Below are positions 1 to 8,810 of a stretch of 64,000 nucleotides of DNA, piece after piece; positions within the stretch are counted from its first letter, which is position 1; each line of letters opens with the position of its first letter. The notes beneath the pieces are model-generated. The model was not told the DNA's origin, did no database searches, and saw only the letters and a list, made by a program, of their open reading frames with translations. The DNA is from Rhodocyclales bacterium (GTDB lineage Bacteria; Pseudomonadota; Gammaproteobacteria; Burkholderiales; Rhodocyclaceae): NCBI GenBank assembly GCA_016192435.1, contig JACPUD010000069.1:1-64000 (forward strand), read 5' to 3'. A program made the translations under genes and the position numbers.

Positions 1-759
1 CGGCCCGGCGTCGCCTTTCCGCTGGTGCAGAAGCTGCTGGCCTTCAACACGCCCGAGCGCCAGCGCGTCGCCGTGGTGATCCTCTCGCGCAACGACCCGG
101 TCTCGGGCCTGCGCATCTTCCGCTCCGCCAGCGCCGCCGGCATGCAACTCGAGCGCGGCGTATTCACGCGCGGCCGGCCGCCCTTCCACTACCTCAAGCC
201 ACTGGGCGCCAACCTGTTCCTTTCCGCCAATGAGGCCGATGTACGCGCCGCGCTGGAAGGCGGCTTCCCCGCGGCGCGCGTGTATTCGACGACGCTGACC
301 GAAGCCGAGCAGCACCCGCAGGAAGTGCGCATCGCCTTCGACGGCGACGCCGTGCTGTTCTCCGACGAAGCCGAGCGCGTATTCCAGGAACAGGGCCTCG
401 CCGCCTTCCAGGACCACGAAGAGCGCAAGGCACTCAAGCCGCTGCCGCCCGGCCCCTTCCTGCCGCTGCTGGCAGCCCTGCACCGCCTGCGCGCCGACAG
501 CGCCGGCTGCCCGATGAAAATCCGCACCGCGCTGGTCACCGCACGCAGCGCCCCCGCCCACGAACGCGCGATCCGCACCCTGATGGAATGGCAGGTGGAA
601 GTCGACGAAGCGATGTTCCTCGGCGGCCTCGACAAGAGCCACTTCCTGCGCGAATTCGAACCCGACTTCTTCTTCGACGACCAGACAAGGCACTGCGAGC
701 CGGCGTCACGACTGGTGCCGACGGGGCATGTGGTGAGTGGTGTGGCGAATCCGGGGTAG
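1..759 (+). CDS. 5'-nucleotidase, cN-I type (5' end outside window)
   Basis: The reading frame is open from the first base and ends at a TAG at 757-759, so the N-terminus lies outside the window. The protein matches, from memory, the 5-nucleotidase family PF06189 (cytosolic cN-I-like enzymes that dephosphorylate nucleoside monophosphates). Visible motifs are ILSRNDPVSGLRIFRS and FDGDAVLFSDEAERVF, the latter a HAD-like DGD segment; FFDDQTRHCE near the C-terminus is typical of the late catalytic acidic motif. Cytoplasmic, with no signal or membrane segment in the visible part. Bases 441-566 recur as a stray copy downstream at 1609-1734. Confidence 0.8.
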   Translation, partial: RPGVAFPLVQKLLAFNTPERQRVAVVILSRNDPVSGLRIFRSASAAGMQLERGVFTRGRPPFHYLKPLGANLFLSANEADVRAALEGGFPAARVYSTTLTEAEQHPQEVRIAFDGDAVLFSDEAERVFQEQGLAAFQDHEERKALKPLPPGPFLPLLAALHRLRADSAGCPMKIRTALVTARSAPAHERAIRTLMEWQVEVDEAMFLGGLDKSHFLREFEPDFFFDDQTRHCEPASRLVPTGHVVSGVANPG

Positions 760-808
760 CCGGCGGCGACGGCAGCCTTTAATGGAGCCCGTGCAAGCCT
801 CATTCCGC

Positions 809-836
809 TTGACCTCAGTCGACTGGTCGGTATACT
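809..836 (+). promoter_or_regulatory. sigma-70 promoter and likely operator of the first toxin-antitoxin pair
   Basis: A -35 element TTGACC (809-814) and a -10 element TATACT (831-836) are separated by 16 bp, 28 bp before the antitoxin start. The heptamer ACTGGTC occurs at 822-828 and 834-840, overlapping the -10. This fits autorepression by the antitoxin, as is usual for Phd-type systems. Confidence 0.6.
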
Positions 837-864
837 GGTCTAAATCAACAAGGCGGGAGCAAGC

Positions 865-1110
865 ATGAATGTCGAAATCGGCTCATACGAAGCCAAAACC
901 AAACTGCCGGAATTGCTGCGCGAAATCCAGGCGGGAAAACGCTACACCATTACGCTACGCGGCGAGCCGATCGCGGATCTGGTACCTGCCGCGAGCAGCA
1001 AAGGCGGCGATGCCGCCGCCGCGGCCGGACAGATGCGCGAACTGATGCTGAGCGCTGCACCGGTCAAGGGTGTCGACGTAAAGGCGCTGATCGATGAGGG
1101 GCGCGCGTGA
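865..1110 (+). CDS. antitoxin, Phd/YefM family
   Basis: An 81-residue protein starting MNVEIGSYEAKTKLPELLREI, the classic Phd/YefM N-terminal fold that binds DNA as a dimer; the C-terminal tail neutralises the toxin. It overlaps the following PIN toxin by a GTGA junction (toxin GTG at 1107, antitoxin TGA at 1108-1110), so the two are translationally coupled. A good promoter lies just upstream with repeated ACTGGTC heptamers, consistent with autoregulation. The function is established for the family; the pairing is seen directly in the sequence. Confidence 0.85.
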   Translation: MNVEIGSYEAKTKLPELLREIQAGKRYTITLRGEPIADLVPAASSKGGDAAAAAGQMRELMLSAAPVKGVDVKALIDEGRA

Positions 1111-1532
1111 GTTTCGTGCTCGACAACTCCGTTGCCATGTGCTGGCTGCTCAATGACGGCCGGCCTGCGGATCGAGTGTATGCATTGAAAGTTCTGGATG
1201 CACTTCAACAAACCTCAGCCACGGTGCCCAGTCTATGGGCATTGGAGGCAGCAAACGTCGTCGCCAAGGCGGAAGCCAGAGGGCTGGTTACCGAGGCCCG
1301 CACACAAGCATTCGTGGCCACGCTGACGCGTCTGAACATCAGCACCGACACCGCCACGGCCCACCACGCGTTGAGCGAAACCCTCAACCTGGCCCGTCGT
1401 TACAAACTATCGGCCTATGACGCCGCCTACCTCGAGCTAGCGCTGCGCAGGGGCTTGCCCCTGGCAACGCTGGACGCCGACCTGGAGAAGGCTGCCAGGA
1501 AAGCCGGCGTAAAGCGGTTTGCGGCAGCGTGA
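1107..1532 (+). CDS. PIN-domain toxin (VapC-like ribonuclease)
   Basis: A 141-residue PIN domain. Conserved acidic residues for Mg2+-dependent RNA cleavage are visible: D6 in FVLDNSV, a glutamate in WALEAANVV, an aspartate in SAYDAAYLELA and one in LATLDADLEKA. The start is GTG at 1107, inside the antitoxin stop, giving a coupled pair. The expected role is an RNase held inactive by the upstream Phd-type antitoxin. The fragment of the nucleotidase gene lies 77 bp downstream, so this cassette probably arrived by recombination. Confidence 0.85.
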   Translation: MSFVLDNSVAMCWLLNDGRPADRVYALKVLDALQQTSATVPSLWALEAANVVAKAEARGLVTEARTQAFVATLTRLNISTDTATAHHALSETLNLARRYKLSAYDAAYLELALRRGLPLATLDADLEKAARKAGVKRFAAA

Positions 1533-1608
1533 CCACGCGCAAGCCGAGCACGTATTCCGGTTGCACTTGACGGCAATTCGACGCTGACCCTAACTCATTG
1601 CTGCACCC

Positions 1609-1734
1609 GCTGCCGCCCGGCCCCTTCCTGCCCCTGCTGGCAGCCCTGCACCGCCTGCGCGCCGACAGCGCCGGCTGCCCGATGAAAATCCGCATCGCGC
1701 TGGTCATCGCCCGCAGCGCCCCTGCGCATGAACG
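1609..1734 (+). pseudogene. stray 126-bp copy of the internal part of the 5'-nucleotidase gene
   Basis: Bases 1609-1734 align without gaps to bases 441-566 of the upstream nucleotidase gene. I count about seven mismatches in 126 bp. It begins abruptly inside the gene and keeps neither end, so it is non-functional. The copy lies just beyond the first toxin-antitoxin cassette. This is either a duplication left by a recombination event or a remnant of a second, diverged nucleotidase allele. Confidence 0.8.
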
Positions 1735-1769
1735 GAGGCTATTGGGGTCAGCATCAATTTCCGTTGAAC

Positions 1770-1794
1770 AAAAGTCGGCGCTGGCACCACGGCG
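1770..1794 (+). repeat. dispersed 25-bp repeat, copy 1
   Basis: Copy with core AAAAGTCGGCGCTGG followed by CACCACGGCG. The family consensus is GAAAGTTGGCGCTG, then GCG, two variable bases, then ACGGCG. This copy has C for T at the seventh position. Confidence 0.6.
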
Positions 1795-1873
1795 AAGGCT
1801 GGCGTTGGCAGGCCCGGGGCGGAGGAATGTGAAACCCTGACGGAGCCACGGGCCTGCCGACGCCGGCCGGGAC

Positions 1874-1897
1874 GAAAAGTCGGCGCTGGTGATACGG
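1874..1897 (+). repeat. dispersed 25-bp repeat, copy 2 (degenerate)
   Basis: Core GAAAAGTCGGCGCTGG followed by TGATACGG. It shares the T-to-C variant of copy 1, 104 bp away, so the two copies probably have a common origin. Confidence 0.5.
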
Positions 1898-1933
1898 TAA
1901 TCAACCCGACACTTGCAGGCCGGGGGACGGTGC

Positions 1934-2335
1934 TTACCGAAACGGATTCAGCAAGGGGACGTTGAAGCCCTTGAAGTCCCTGACATTTCGTGTCACCACG
2001 GTCAGCTTATGCACCTGCGCGGTGGCCGCGATCATGGCGTCTTCATAGACGGTATCCGATTGCCGGTGCATCAGTTTCGCCCAAAGGCGGAAGGTCGCGG
2101 CGTCCATCGGTAGCACGTTGTAAGCGGCGGCGAGCTGATCGGCCCAGGCTTCGATTTCGGCTGCCTTGGCGGCATCCTGCTCGCGCGTGATTTCGATGCC
2201 GGCCTGGATCGCGCCCAGCGTGACCACGGAAATGTACAGATCGGAGTCGTCGATGCTTTCCAGCCAGGAAATCACGGCCGCCTGCGGACGCGGCTTGCGC
2301 AATTCGGAAACGATGTTGGTGTCGAGCAGATACAT
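1934..2335 (-). CDS. PIN-domain toxin (VapC-like ribonuclease)
   Basis: A 133-residue PIN protein starting MYLLDTNIVSELRKPRP. D5 of LLDTNI is the first metal ligand; further acidic residues are in ISVVTLGAIQAGIEI (here G-A replaces the usual G-E at the second motif), YEDAMIAATA and TRNVRDFKGFNVPLLNPF. It lies 7 bp downstream of its antitoxin gene and is transcribed with it. This is the FitB-like subgroup of VapC toxins. The usual glutamate of the second motif appears to be alanine (TLGAIQ), although other acidic residues follow; activity is therefore not certain. Confidence 0.85.
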   Translation of the reverse strand: MYLLDTNIVSELRKPRPQAAVISWLESIDDSDLYISVVTLGAIQAGIEITREQDAAKAAEIEAWADQLAAAYNVLPMDAATFRLWAKLMHRQSDTVYEDAMIAATAQVHKLTVVTRNVRDFKGFNVPLLNPFR

Positions 2336-2342
2336 CGCGGTG

Positions 2343-2597
2343 TCAAAGCGCGGGCGGGGTGCGGCGCTTTGCCTTGCCGCGTGCCGGCAGCACCAGGTTC
2401 GCCCGGGCGGAGGCGGACAGCAGCAGTTCCTTCAGCGATGGGCGCGCCGCGTCGCGCAGCCGCTTCCATTCAGCGATGGGCACCAGCACCGCCGTTTCCG
2501 CCCCGCGCCGCGTGACGACCTGCGGGCCTTCGCTGACGCAGGCATCCAGCAGTTCGCTGAATCGGGCTTTGGCATCTTGCACGGGCCAAGTATTCAT
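2343..2597 (-). CDS. antitoxin, Phd/YefM family
   Basis: An 84-residue protein, MNTWPVQDAKARFSELLDAC, with the Phd N-terminal fold followed by an Arg/Lys-rich tail that would contact the toxin. It is the first gene of a two-gene operon with the PIN toxin. Upstream on the same strand are a -35 (TTGCAC) and -10 (TAGACT) with 17-bp spacing and an overlapping operator-like sequence that includes ACTGGTC. That heptamer also occurs at the first toxin-antitoxin promoter of this window. Confidence 0.85.
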   Translation of the reverse strand: MNTWPVQDAKARFSELLDACVSEGPQVVTRRGAETAVLVPIAEWKRLRDAARPSLKELLLSASARANLVLPARGKAKRRTPPAL

Positions 2598-2627
2598 GGC
2601 GATTCTCCGATGACCAGTTAGCTGACT

Positions 2628-2656
2628 AGTCTATGCGGACCCGAGCCGGCGTGCAA
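2628..2656 (-). promoter_or_regulatory. promoter of the second toxin-antitoxin pair
   Basis: On the minus strand, TTGCAC (2651-2656) and TAGACT (2628-2633) are spaced by 17 bp. ACTGGTC (2612-2618, minus strand) and the related ACTAGTC (2625-2631) flank the start region, giving an imperfect inverted repeat suited to antitoxin binding. Confidence 0.5.
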
Positions 2657-2748
2657 ATCGTCCGCGGACGAATTGCGCCGTGCCTCTGAAAGTCAGTGCC
2701 GGCGACACGGCAACGCGGCCGGCGCCGGCAACGCTGCGGCGACCGGGT

Positions 2749-3495
<747 letters not shown>

Positions 3496-3662
3496 TCACT
3501 CTAGTCAGTTCGAGCCATAAGTGAAATCAGGTTTTCTTACCGAATGCATAAGCAGCAAACCCAGGTGTCGCTCCCGCCCGGATATCCCGCTTGGCCAACG
3601 CCGCATGCCGCGGACGAGAAGAGGTCCAGGCGACTTGAATTCCCGCGTGCGACAATCCCCGC

Positions 3663-4547
3663 ATGCCCGCCGCCCTTCCCCTGCGCCACTTCCTGCTCGC
3701 TCTCGCCGTGGTCGCCGTCTGGGGCATCAACTTCGTGGTGATCAAGTTCGCGCTCGGGGCTTTGCCGCCGATCCTGATGGCGGCCCTGCGCTTCGGCCTG
3801 GTGCTGCTGCCCGGCCTGTTCTTCCTTGCGCGCCCGGCGGTGCCGCTGGGCAACCTGGCGCTCTACGGCCTTCTGATCGGTGCCGGCCAGTTCGGCCTGC
3901 TCTATGTCGCGATGAACGGCCATATCTCGCCGGGCCTGGCCTCGCTGGTGATCCAGGTCCAGGTGTTCTTCACCATCGGCCTGGCGATGCGCATTTCCGG
4001 CGAGCGCGTGCGCCGCTTCCAGTGGTTCGCCCTGCTGCTCGCCGCGGGCGGCATCGCCGTGATCGTGCTGCATACCGACGGCAGCACCACGCCGCTCGGC
4101 CTGTTCCTGGTGCTGCTGGCGGCGCTGGCCTGGGCCGGCGGCAACATCGCGGCGAAACAGGGCGCGCCGGCCAATATCCTCGCCTACGTGGTGTGGTCCA
4201 GCGCCTTCGCCGTACCGCCGCTGATTGCGCTGTCGCTGCTCGTCGAAGGCTGGGAGGCGATCTCGGCGGCGCTGCGGACGGCCGATGCAGCGGCGTGGGC
4301 GGCGGTGGCCTGGCAGGCCTGGGGCAATTCGCTGTTCGGCTACGCGGCCTGGGGCTGGCTGCTGGCGCGCCACCCGGCGGCCACGATCACGCCGCTGGCG
4401 ATGCTGGTGCCGGTGTTCGGCATGGGCGCCTCGGCGCTGATGCTGGACGAAGCGCTGCCGCCCTGGAAGCTGGGCGCCGCCGCACTGGTGATGGCCGGCC
4501 TGGCGCTCAACCTGCTGTGGCCACGGGTGCGCGCCGCGCTGGCTTGA
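3663..4547 (+). CDS. EamA/DMT-family transporter
   Basis: A 294-residue inner-membrane protein with about ten hydrophobic segments in two homologous halves of five, the EamA (DUF6) architecture of the drug/metabolite transporter superfamily. The N-terminus AVWGINFVVIKFAL is typical, as is the pre-helix AALRFGLVLLPG. The closest remembered relatives include E. coli EamA (export of cysteine-pathway metabolites), but the substrate cannot be read from the sequence. A dispersed repeat lies 13 bp after the stop. Confidence 0.85.
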   Translation: MPAALPLRHFLLALAVVAVWGINFVVIKFALGALPPILMAALRFGLVLLPGLFFLARPAVPLGNLALYGLLIGAGQFGLLYVAMNGHISPGLASLVIQVQVFFTIGLAMRISGERVRRFQWFALLLAAGGIAVIVLHTDGSTTPLGLFLVLLAALAWAGGNIAAKQGAPANILAYVVWSSAFAVPPLIALSLLVEGWEAISAALRTADAAAWAAVAWQAWGNSLFGYAAWGWLLARHPAATITPLAMLVPVFGMGASALMLDEALPPWKLGAAALVMAGLALNLLWPRVRAALA

Positions 4548-4559
4548 AACGGATACCTC

Positions 4560-4584
4560 GAAAGTTGGCGCTGGTACTACGGCG
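4560..4584 (+). repeat. dispersed 25-bp repeat, copy 3
   Basis: Core GAAAGTTGGCGCTGG then TACTACGGCG, immediately downstream of the EamA transporter gene. Confidence 0.7.
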
Positions 4585-4641
4585 ACAAGGTAGGCTACCG
4601 ATGGGATAATCCGCTACCTCGACACTCTGGCCACGCCTGAA

Positions 4642-6759
4642 ATGACGGAAAAAGACGCCACAACGCTGGCGAAGCTGATTGCCGACAGCTGTCGGCAGAT
4701 GGAAAGCGACTTGGCCGAACTGTTCGAGGAACTCGGGCCGGCGCTGATCCAGGAGGCCGGCGAGCGCGACCAGGCCGGCCAGGACCCAAACCGGCGCATC
4801 GCCGCCGACACCCTGAAGCGCTCGCTGCAGGACCACTGGGACAAGGTGACGCCGGCATTGACGGCCGGTCTTGCCGGGCGTAGCCGGCAGGCGGCGAAGC
4901 CGGGCGAGGGCTACGGCGCCGCGCAAGAGCTGAAGATCGTCAACGATGCCGAGGTCGCCCGGCAGTTGGCCGCTCGCGAGATTCTCGAGCGCCTGACCAC
5001 GGCCTGTCGCGAAGAGACCAACCCGCTGGAACGGCGGATTTCCTACCTGGTGCTGCGCAGCGCCATGACGCCGGGCGACCGGACGTTCAAGCTCGCGTCG
5101 CTGTGGTCCTGCATCGAGGCCGCCTGCGCCGAGGTGACCGACGACACGGCGGCAGGCATCCTGCTGCTGCAACGGGTCGGCGAACGCCTCGCCGTGGAAC
5201 TGCCCCGGCTCTATCGCGTGGTCAACGAAGCCCTGATCGACGCCGACATCCTGCCGCGCCTGAAGCGCAACTACCGCGAGATGACGCTGGTCGACCCACA
5301 GGAGCTGGCCGCCGAATCGGCCAAGGTGTCAAGCGCCCTCGACCGGCTGGTAAAGGCGCGCAGCAAGGACGGCGCAGCCACCGCGACCGGCGGCAGCAGC
5401 CTGGAACTCTTCGACTCGATGAAGACGCTGCAGGCAGCGCCGGCGCCGGCGGACCCCGGCACCCACACCAACCTCGTGCGCATGGTGCGCGACAGCGCCG
5501 CCGCGCGCGACGTGCGCCCGCAGGACGCGGTCTCGCTGGACATCGTCGCCGAACTGTTCGACCAGATCTTCAACGACCCGAACATCGCCAACGGCATGAA
5601 GGGGCTGGTGGCCCGCCTGCAATCCACGGTGCTGAAGGCGGCGATGCTCAACCAGCGCTTCTTCGCCGACCGCAGCCATCCGGCGCGGCGCTTCCTGGAC
5701 GGCATTTCGACCATCGCGATCCGCTGGGGCAAGGTGGTCAACGTCGACGACCCCTTCTTCGTCAAGCTGCTGGAGCTGGTCAATAAGGTCCAGGTCACCT
5801 ACAGCGGCGACGTGGGCGTGTTCGAGGCCGCGAACGCGGAGCTGGATGTCTTCCTCGCCGAGCGCGAGAAGATCGAGGAACAGCAGGATCGCGAGCTGGC
5901 CGAAGCCGTGCGCGCCCGCGAGGAGGAAATCCGCCTCGCCCGCGCGGCCCAGATGCGCGCGCAACGGGCGGCGAACCAGTGCATCACGCGGCTGCTGGCG
6001 CCGAACGTGCCGGGCAAGATCGAAGACTTCCTGCGCAGCTATTGGCGCGACGTGGTACAGGGCAGGATTTCGCGGGCCGGCGAGGACGGTGCACCCACCG
6101 TCGAGGCCCTGCAGACTGCCGTCGCGCTGATCTGGGCCGTGACGCCGAAGCACCATCCGTCGGAACGCAAACGGCATGCCGCCGCGCTGCCCGGACTGCT
6201 GAAGAAGCTCAACACCGGCTTCGACGAGATCGGCGCCGCACCCGCCGAACGCAAGTCTTTCATGGACACGCTGGTCGACCTGCAGCTCGCCGCGCTGCGC
6301 GCGGAAGATGAGAAAAGCGCCGCCAAGGCCAAGTCGACGGCGGCGCCGGCGCCGGCGGAAAAGCCGCGCGATCGCAGCGCGGGGCCGACCCTGCAGGTCA
6401 GCCATGCCACCGACCAGGGTGTCCGCGTGCAGGACATCTCGCTGCCCGGCGGCGACGAGCTCGATGCGGAAAGCACGCCGGACCGTGCCGACCTGCGCCG
6501 CGTGCGCCAGTTGGTGCGCGGCGACTGGGTCGATTTCATCACGGCGGGACAAAACCGCCGCGAGCGCCTGACCTGGATCAACAACAGCCGGACGCTGTTC
6601 CTCTTCAGCAACAGCGCCTCGTCCTGCGCCATTTCAATCTCGGCGGACGCCCTGGCGGTGCGCCTGAGGAACCAGAGCGCGCGCATCGTGTTGCCCGATC
6701 GGCCGATGTTCGAGCGCGCCATCCAGGGCGCCATCCGGTTGCTGGACAGGCTCGTCTGA
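4642..6759 (+). CDS. DUF1631 family protein
   Basis: A 705-residue soluble protein of the DUF1631 family, known mainly from beta- and gammaproteobacteria with no assigned activity. It is mostly helical, with a charged coiled-coil-like stretch around residues 400-445 (EREKIEEQQDRELAEAV) and a low-complexity Ala/Pro linker near 560-580. The conserved C-terminal block has VRGDWVDFITAGQNRRERLTW and SISADALAVRL, which looks like a small beta-barrel (PilZ-like) module; that comparison is my inference. There is no signal peptide. The start at the ATG at 4642 is the first methionine consistent with the family. Confidence 0.8.
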   Translation: MTEKDATTLAKLIADSCRQMESDLAELFEELGPALIQEAGERDQAGQDPNRRIAADTLKRSLQDHWDKVTPALTAGLAGRSRQAAKPGEGYGAAQELKIVNDAEVARQLAAREILERLTTACREETNPLERRISYLVLRSAMTPGDRTFKLASLWSCIEAACAEVTDDTAAGILLLQRVGERLAVELPRLYRVVNEALIDADILPRLKRNYREMTLVDPQELAAESAKVSSALDRLVKARSKDGAATATGGSSLELFDSMKTLQAAPAPADPGTHTNLVRMVRDSAAARDVRPQDAVSLDIVAELFDQIFNDPNIANGMKGLVARLQSTVLKAAMLNQRFFADRSHPARRFLDGISTIAIRWGKVVNVDDPFFVKLLELVNKVQVTYSGDVGVFEAANAELDVFLAEREKIEEQQDRELAEAVRAREEEIRLARAAQMRAQRAANQCITRLLAPNVPGKIEDFLRSYWRDVVQGRISRAGEDGAPTVEALQTAVALIWAVTPKHHPSERKRHAAALPGLLKKLNTGFDEIGAAPAERKSFMDTLVDLQLAALRAEDEKSAAKAKSTAAPAPAEKPRDRSAGPTLQVSHATDQGVRVQDISLPGGDELDAESTPDRADLRRVRQLVRGDWVDFITAGQNRRERLTWINNSRTLFLFSNSASSCAISISADALAVRLRNQSARIVLPDRPMFERAIQGAIRLLDRLV

Positions 6760-6762
6760 GGC

Positions 6763-7038
6763 TCACGGGCCGAAAGCGCCCAGGCGGTTTAACAGGAACG
6801 GGAGCGCACGCCGCTCGGCCGCTTCCAGGCGCACCGAGGCCGCCGCCCGCACCGCCTCCACCAACACCCGCCCCGCACGCGGCACGCGATAGCACTCGCC
6901 GGCCGAGAAGAACTGGTCGCCGGCCGCGCCGCCGGTGATCCAGACGATGCCGGACTCCACGTGCAGTTCCGCATGCCGCGCGGCATCCAGGCGCAGCGGC
7001 CGGTCGGGATGCAGCAGCAGGGTTGCGTGGGCGGGCAT
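6763..7038 (-). CDS. DUF2917 domain protein
   Basis: A 91-residue protein, MPAHATLLLHPDRPLRLDAA, with the short beta-rich DUF2917 pattern including GIVWITGGAAGDQFFSAGECY. I chose the ATG at 7038 because AAGGAGG lies 7 bases upstream; a longer frame to 7134 adds 32 residues with no ribosome site. It is divergent from the MocR-type regulator that starts at 7212, an arrangement I recall as common in betaproteobacteria, so it may be a target of that regulator. The function is unknown. Confidence 0.75.
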   Translation of the reverse strand: MPAHATLLLHPDRPLRLDAARHAELHVESGIVWITGGAAGDQFFSAGECYRVPRAGRVLVEAVRAAASVRLEAAERRALPFLLNRLGAFGP

Positions 7039-7211
7039 GGCGTGGCCTCCTTGTTGATGCCACCATGCTAGGCAGCGCCGCGCCGCCGATACAGATGCAC
7101 GGCGGCGAAATTGTGACCGTGACAGTTCTTCCAAAACCCGGCTGTGCCGTTCGATAATGCGGACAACTGTACGGGTCGCCCGGCGGCGGCCGGAGTCACA
7201 ATGCGCCGACG

Positions 7212-8645
7212 ATGCTTTACGAAAACCTCGCCAACGAATTCGCCCGCCTGATCGGCGACGGCCAGATGCGGCCGGGCGACCGCCTGCCTTCCGTGCGCCA
7301 TCTGGCGAGCCAGCGCAAGCTGTCGATCTCGACCGTGGTGCAGGCGCTGCGCACGCTGGAAAGCCGCGGCATGGTCGAGGCGCGGCCGCAGTCCGGCTAT
7401 TACGTGCGGCGCCGGCCGCTGCGCACGATCGAGGCGGCGACCGCGCCCGCAGGCGCGCTTCCGGGGCAGTGCGGGCAGCCGGTGGCGGTGGGCGTCAGCC
7501 GCCGCCTGGTCGATGTGTTGCGCATCAACGAAGCGCCGGAGATGGTGCCCTTCGGCTCGGCGCTGCCGGCACCCGAGCTGCTGCTGGCGCCGCGCCTGAA
7601 CCGGCTCTACGCCAGCATCGCGCGGCGCAAGCCGCAACTGTTGTCGACCAGCAGCCACAGCGGGCTCAACGAAGCGCCGCTGTTGCGGGCGATCACGCGG
7701 CGCGCGCTGGAATGGGGCTGCCCGCTGGCGGCCGAGGAAGTGGTGGTGACCAATTCCTGCACCGAGGCGATGGCGCTGTGCCTGCGCGCGGTGACCAAGC
7801 CCGGCGACACGGTGGCGGTGGAATCGCCGACCTATTACGTGATGCTGCAGCTCCTGGAGGCGATGAGCCTGCGCGCGCTGGAAATCCCGACCCATCCGGT
7901 CAGCGGCGTGTCGGTGGACGCCTTGGAACTGGCGACGCGCCAGCCGCCGGAAGCGGGCGGCGTCGCGGCCTGCCTGTTGATCCCCAACGGCGCCAACCCT
8001 CTGGGCAGCGTGATGCCGGACGCCGCCAAAGCGGCATTGGCCAAGCTGCTGGCGGCGCGCAATGTTCCGCTGATCGAGGACGACATCTACGGCGACATCT
8101 GCTTTTCCGGGGCGCGGCCGCGGCCGATCCACGCCTTCGACGGCAGCGGCAACACCCTGCTGTGTACCTCGTTCTCGAAGACCGTCAGCCCCGGCCTGCG
8201 CGTCGGCTTCATCGCCGCCGGGCGGCGCGCGGCGGACATCGTGCTGCAGAAGACCTTGAACTCCGGCAAGACCAATCCGCTGACCCAGCACGTGATCGCC
8301 GAACTGATGGATACACGCGGCTTCGACGTGCATCTGCGCACGCTGCGGCGGCGCTTTGCCGAGCAGATCGCGCGCACCCGCGACGCCGTGGCGCGCCATT
8401 TCCCGGCGGAAACCCGCGTCACCGATCCGCAGGGCGGCTTCGTGCTCTGGCTGGAGTTGCCGCCCGAGGTGGATTGCGCGGCCCTGCACGCACGCGCCGT
8501 GCAGCAGCGCATCGCCTTCGTGCCGGGCGAAATGTTTTCCGCCAGCGGTCAGTACAAAAACTGCCTGCGCCTGGCCTGCGGCGAGCCATGGAGCGAGACG
8601 CTGGAAGACGGCATGAGGCGGCTCGGGCGCTTGATCGCCGGCTGA
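7212..8645 (+). CDS. MocR-type regulator: GntR HTH fused to an aminotransferase-like domain
   Basis: A 477-residue protein with an N-terminal winged helix (residues 1-70; MRPGDRLPSVRHLASQRKLS is the GntR recognition region) and a fold-type I aminotransferase-like domain (about 95-475). The PLP lysine is in TSFSKTVSPGLRVGF; the supporting motifs NGANPLG and EDDIYGDI are present. MocR proteins sense pyridoxal phosphate or amino compounds and regulate divergent genes. Here the divergent gene encodes DUF2917. A dispersed repeat overlaps the stop codon. Confidence 0.85.
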   Translation: MLYENLANEFARLIGDGQMRPGDRLPSVRHLASQRKLSISTVVQALRTLESRGMVEARPQSGYYVRRRPLRTIEAATAPAGALPGQCGQPVAVGVSRRLVDVLRINEAPEMVPFGSALPAPELLLAPRLNRLYASIARRKPQLLSTSSHSGLNEAPLLRAITRRALEWGCPLAAEEVVVTNSCTEAMALCLRAVTKPGDTVAVESPTYYVMLQLLEAMSLRALEIPTHPVSGVSVDALELATRQPPEAGGVAACLLIPNGANPLGSVMPDAAKAALAKLLAARNVPLIEDDIYGDICFSGARPRPIHAFDGSGNTLLCTSFSKTVSPGLRVGFIAAGRRAADIVLQKTLNSGKTNPLTQHVIAELMDTRGFDVHLRTLRRRFAEQIARTRDAVARHFPAETRVTDPQGGFVLWLELPPEVDCAALHARAVQQRIAFVPGEMFSASGQYKNCLRLACGEPWSETLEDGMRRLGRLIAG

Positions 8646-8668
8646 GAGTTGGCGCTGACGCTACGGCG
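8644..8668 (+). repeat. dispersed 25-bp repeat, copy 4
   Basis: Core GAGAGTTGGCGCTGACG then CTACGGCG. It overlaps the last two bases of the MocR-type gene's stop codon. Confidence 0.7.
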
Positions 8669-8810
8669 ATCGGGCCGGCGCGGCGCAGAAGCGGCGGCGT
8701 TGCGGGCGTACCGGATACCCATATTCAATACATGGAAATCTATGACATCAAAATCGTGGTACCGTTTTGGCGCAGCTCATACAAAGAAATGCCCCCACAG
8801 GAGAAGACAA

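Larger units (their letters stand above)
1533..1933. other. 401-bp gap without an intact gene
   Basis: This stretch separates the two toxin-antitoxin pairs, whose toxins converge on it. It holds a 126-bp nucleotidase gene fragment (1609-1734) and two copies of the dispersed repeat (1770-1794 and 1874-1897). I see no convincing coding sequence. Confidence 0.6.

Noticed and set aside
1598-1840. An 80-codon frame over the nucleotidase fragment as a gene.
   Set aside because: It is only the stray copy plus unrelated sequence; there is no ribosome site or complete domain.
7068-8489. A 473-codon minus-strand frame over the MocR-type gene, and similar long antisense frames elsewhere (for example 24850-27333 and 40748-43600).
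   Set aside because: These are rich in His, Arg, Gln and Gly with no domain pattern and lie antisense to clear genes; this is usual in high-GC DNA.
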